NCBI RefSeq assembly: GCF_001428865.1
Contig: NZ_LMIV01000002.1
Location: forward strand, 814,903 to 878,902
Length of the DNA: 64,000 nt
Source of the DNA: Sphingomonas sp. Root241
Lineage (GTDB): Bacteria > Pseudomonadota > Alphaproteobacteria > Sphingomonadales > Sphingomonadaceae
Direction: 5' to 3'
In this document: positions 62,096 through 64,000 of the stretch, piece by piece
Layout of the letters: each line of letters opens with the position of its first letter
Position numbering within the stretch: the first letter of the stretch is position 1
Program-made: the position numbers and the translations under genes
The notes under the pieces: model-generated
The model's input: only the letters and a program-made list of their open reading frames with translations
Told to the model about the DNA's origin: nothing
Database searches by the model: none

Positions 62096-62703
62096 TGGCC
62101 CGCACGCCCGACCATCCCGTCGCGCCGCTGTTCGTCGATCGCTGGTCGCCGCGCAGCTTCACCGGTGAGCCCGTCCCCGATGCCGTGCTGGCGAGCGCGT
62201 TCGAGGCGGCGCGCTGGGCGCCTTCGGCTTCCAACGTGCAGCCGTGGCGGTTCCTGATCGCGCGGCATGGCGATGCGCATTGGGACGCCTTCGTGTCGCT
62301 GCTGGCGCCGCGCAATGCGCTATGGGCGTCGCGTGCCTCGGTGCTGATCGTGGTGCTGTCCGAACTGAAGCTCGAGCGGCGGGGCGCGATCGTCGACAAT
62401 ATCTCGCACAGCTTCGATGCGGGCGCGGCGTGGACCAATTTCGCGCACCAGGCGCTGCTGCTCGGCTGGCACACTCACGGCATCGGCGGCTTCGATCGCG
62501 ACGCGGCACGCGAGAAGCTGGCGGTGCCGGGGGACTTCGCGATCGAGACGATCGTGGCGCTTGGACGGCAGGGTGCGCTCGACACGCTCCATGTCGATTT
62601 CCACGCCGGCGAGAGCCCGAGTACGCGCCGGCCGATCGGACAAACCGTGTTTGCGGGCCGGCTCGGCCAGCCCGCCTTCGCAAGCGAGAGAGATGCGGCA
62701 TGA
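62095..62703 (+). CDS. Nitroreductase-family flavoprotein
   Basis: A 202-residue nitroreductase-like flavoprotein. It contains WSPRSFTGEPVPDAVLASAF, RWAPSASNVQPWRFLIARHG (FMN phosphate loop), and HQALLLGWHTHGIGGFD. Nitroreductase-fold reductases can supply FMNH2 to flavin monooxygenases. That would fit its place between the transporter and two LLM monooxygenases: stop-start overlap with the ATPase (TGATG) and a 4-bp overlap with the next gene. Direct partner inferred. Not homologous to SsuE, which is flavodoxin-like. Confidence 0.8.
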   Translation: MARTPDHPVAPLFVDRWSPRSFTGEPVPDAVLASAFEAARWAPSASNVQPWRFLIARHGDAHWDAFVSLLAPRNALWASRASVLIVVLSELKLERRGAIVDNISHSFDAGAAWTNFAHQALLLGWHTHGIGGFDRDAAREKLAVPGDFAIETIVALGRQGALDTLHVDFHAGESPSTRRPIGQTVFAGRLGQPAFASERDAA

Positions 62704-63650
62704 CGATCCAGACCTACTGGCAGCTCGACGTCGCCGAGGACGCGGTGCGTTCGGAACCCGGAGCCCGGCACTCCTGGCTGTTCCGCGATGTCCGCTCGTC
62801 GACGCTCAACCGCTACGACTATTACGCGCAGGTCGCTCAAGCGGCGGCGCAGACCGCGTTCGACGGCCTGTTCCTGCCGCACCGTCCGCACTCCGACGAC
62901 AGCACGATCGTCGCCGCCGCGATCGCGCGCGCGGCGACGCGGCTCACTCTGATCCCAGAATTTCCGGCGTCGGCGGGCTCGGCGGTCTATGCGGCCAAGC
63001 AGGCAGTGAGCTTCCAGCGCCAGACGCATGAACGGCTCGGCTGGGCGATCGCGGTCCCAGCCGACGCGGCTGCGCGCGCGCGCGACGGCGACCATGTTCC
63101 CGAGGAGCAGTTACACGCGCGGACGGAGGAGTTCCTGACCGTCGCGCGCGGCGTCCATGCGGAGCGGCCGTTCGACTTCGCCGGCGCGCATTTCGAAGTG
63201 CAGGGCGGCGGCTTCCAGGCCCCGCTCAACCGCGTCGCTTTCCCTCGGGTGTTCCTGCAGGGCAAGAGCGAGGAGGCACTCAGCCTCTCGGCGCGGGCCG
63301 CCGACGTCCATCTGTTCGCGGCGAGCGCCGACCTTCGCGGCTTGATCGAGACGCTCGACACGTTGGCGGTCCGCGCCGGCCGTTCGGTCGAATTCGGCGT
63401 GATCCAGCCGGTGCTGGCGCGCGACGAGGCCGAGGACGCGCGGCGCGACGCCGAACGGGCCGGGCTTCCCGACACGGCGATCGTGGGCAGTTATGCCGAG
63501 GTCGCGGAGCGGCTGGCGGACCTCGCCGCGCTCGGCTTGCGCCATTTCGTCCTGGCCGCGCCGTCCTCGCTCGAGGAGGCGTATCGCATCGGCCAGCATG
63601 TGCTCCCCCGCTTCCGCGCGCTCACCGAGCGCGTGGCGGCGGCCGCCTGA
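62700..63650 (+). CDS. SsuD-like LLM flavin-dependent monooxygenase
   Basis: A 316-residue LLM flavin monooxygenase of the SsuD (alkanesulfonate) group. It has ITRLTLIPEFP-like ATRLTLIPEFPASAGSAVYA, AVSFQRQTHERLGWAIAVPA, RTEEFLTVARGVHAERPFDF (substrate-phosphate helix) and RVFLQGKSEEALSLSARAAD. It is somewhat shorter than SsuD (about 380). Likely cleaves a C-S bond of an imported sulfonate with FMNH2 and O2. Four-base overlap with the nitroreductase gene. Confidence 0.82.
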   Translation: MTIQTYWQLDVAEDAVRSEPGARHSWLFRDVRSSTLNRYDYYAQVAQAAAQTAFDGLFLPHRPHSDDSTIVAAAIARAATRLTLIPEFPASAGSAVYAAKQAVSFQRQTHERLGWAIAVPADAAARARDGDHVPEEQLHARTEEFLTVARGVHAERPFDFAGAHFEVQGGGFQAPLNRVAFPRVFLQGKSEEALSLSARAADVHLFAASADLRGLIETLDTLAVRAGRSVEFGVIQPVLARDEAEDARRDAERAGLPDTAIVGSYAEVAERLADLAALGLRHFVLAAPSSLEEAYRIGQHVLPRFRALTERVAAAA

Positions 63651-63659
63651 GGTGTTCAA

Positions 63660-64000
63660 ATGACCATTGATTTCTACTGGCGCCTGCCCAGCCATGGTTG
63701 CCACGGCAGCCTGCGCGACACGGCTTATGATCGCGGCGACTGGTCGCCTACGGGTGCGCGCAACATCGCCCCCGGGCTCGATCGCAACGGCGAGGACGAC
63801 GGTTATCGCTACATCGACCATCTCGGCGCGATCGCGAAGGCGGCCGAGAGCGCCGGCTTCATCGGCGGGCTGATCCCGTCCTTTCCTAATACCGACGATC
63901 CCTGGGTAATCTCGCCGCTGCTGGCACGCGAGACCAAGTCCTTCCGCTTCATGATCGCGTTCCAGCCCGGGTTCCTCAACCCGGTCCATGCCGCGCGCAT
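63660..64000 (+). CDS. SsuD-like LLM monooxygenase, 3' end outside the window
   Basis: The first 113 residues of a second LLM monooxygenase: MTIDFYWRLPSHGCHGSLRD is the SsuD-type opening (FWFLPTHG region), with DHLGAIAKAAESAGFIGGLI and TKSFRFMIAFQPGFLNPVHA. It starts 9 bp after the preceding gene. The frame is open to the window edge. It is separate from 62,700-63,650, so at least two monooxygenases follow the nitroreductase. Confidence 0.85.
   Translation, partial: MTIDFYWRLPSHGCHGSLRDTAYDRGDWSPTGARNIAPGLDRNGEDDGYRYIDHLGAIAKAAESAGFIGGLIPSFPNTDDPWVISPLLARETKSFRFMIAFQPGFLNPVHAAR

Overview
The window looks like a chromosomal segment of a sphingomonad (Sphingomonas or a close relative, Alphaproteobacteria). 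The core genes are GC-rich with strong G/C third-position bias. The gene content is typical of the order: an UrcA-family protein, DUF3297, DUF1013/TrcR, DUF1192, DUF1289, SapC, CpdR, RhlE, ClpA, TypA and PmbA. Short palindromic repeats of the 'gtcatcccggcgaaagccggg' kind lie between genes. The species is an inference; no rRNA is present.

Region 1 (1-10,641) is an accessory defence island, visibly less GC-rich than the rest. It starts inside a family B DNA polymerase-like gene that runs in from outside the window. It then carries a tightly overlapping type I restriction-modification operon: an excisionase-type HTH protein, hsdR, hsdS, an ABC-type ATPase that carries the R-x3-E...H pattern of PrrC/RloC anticodon nucleases, hsdM, and a phospholipase D-like nuclease.

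Region 2 (10,757-51,517) is housekeeping chromosome: EF-hand protein, UbiA, PmbA/TldE, an inositol-phosphatase-family enzyme, an XpaC/TelA pair, TypA, Ogt, an EVE protein, a cyclic-nucleotide-domain/thioredoxin-reductase fusion lacking the CxxC pair, a class A beta-lactamase, a LytS/LytTR two-component pair, ClpA, a YqiJ/flotillin pair, glutathione transferases, an LpxH-like phosphoesterase, a glycosyltransferase, RhlE, SapC, cytochrome b561, CpdR and tRNA-Val(GAC). It also holds a DUF559 endonuclease gene enclosed by perfect 44-bp inverted repeats, a 140-bp dispersed element present twice in opposite orientation, and a convincing unannotated small RNA (about 49,887-49,992) with its own promoter and terminator.

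Region 3 (51,644-64,000, continuing past the edge) is an organosulfur-acquisition island and the most interesting part. Three proteins that would usually be called ABC substrate-binding proteins lack signal peptides and carry the catalytic Cys of the sulfinate desulfinase DszB. Two of them also keep the His and Arg at DszB spacing. Two of these, a DszA-like flavin monooxygenase and a class II aldolase-like protein form one operon. A NtrC-type activator with no sensor domain (SfnR-like) sits beside it. Three -24/-12 (sigma-54) promoters lie in front of the operon and in the divergent region that also drives a SsuABC-type transporter with two permeases, a nitroreductase and two SsuD-like monooxygenases. 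The proposed logic is import of a sulfonate or sulfone, reduced-flavin-dependent C-S cleavage, sulfinate hydrolysis to sulfite, and switching on during sulfur limitation.
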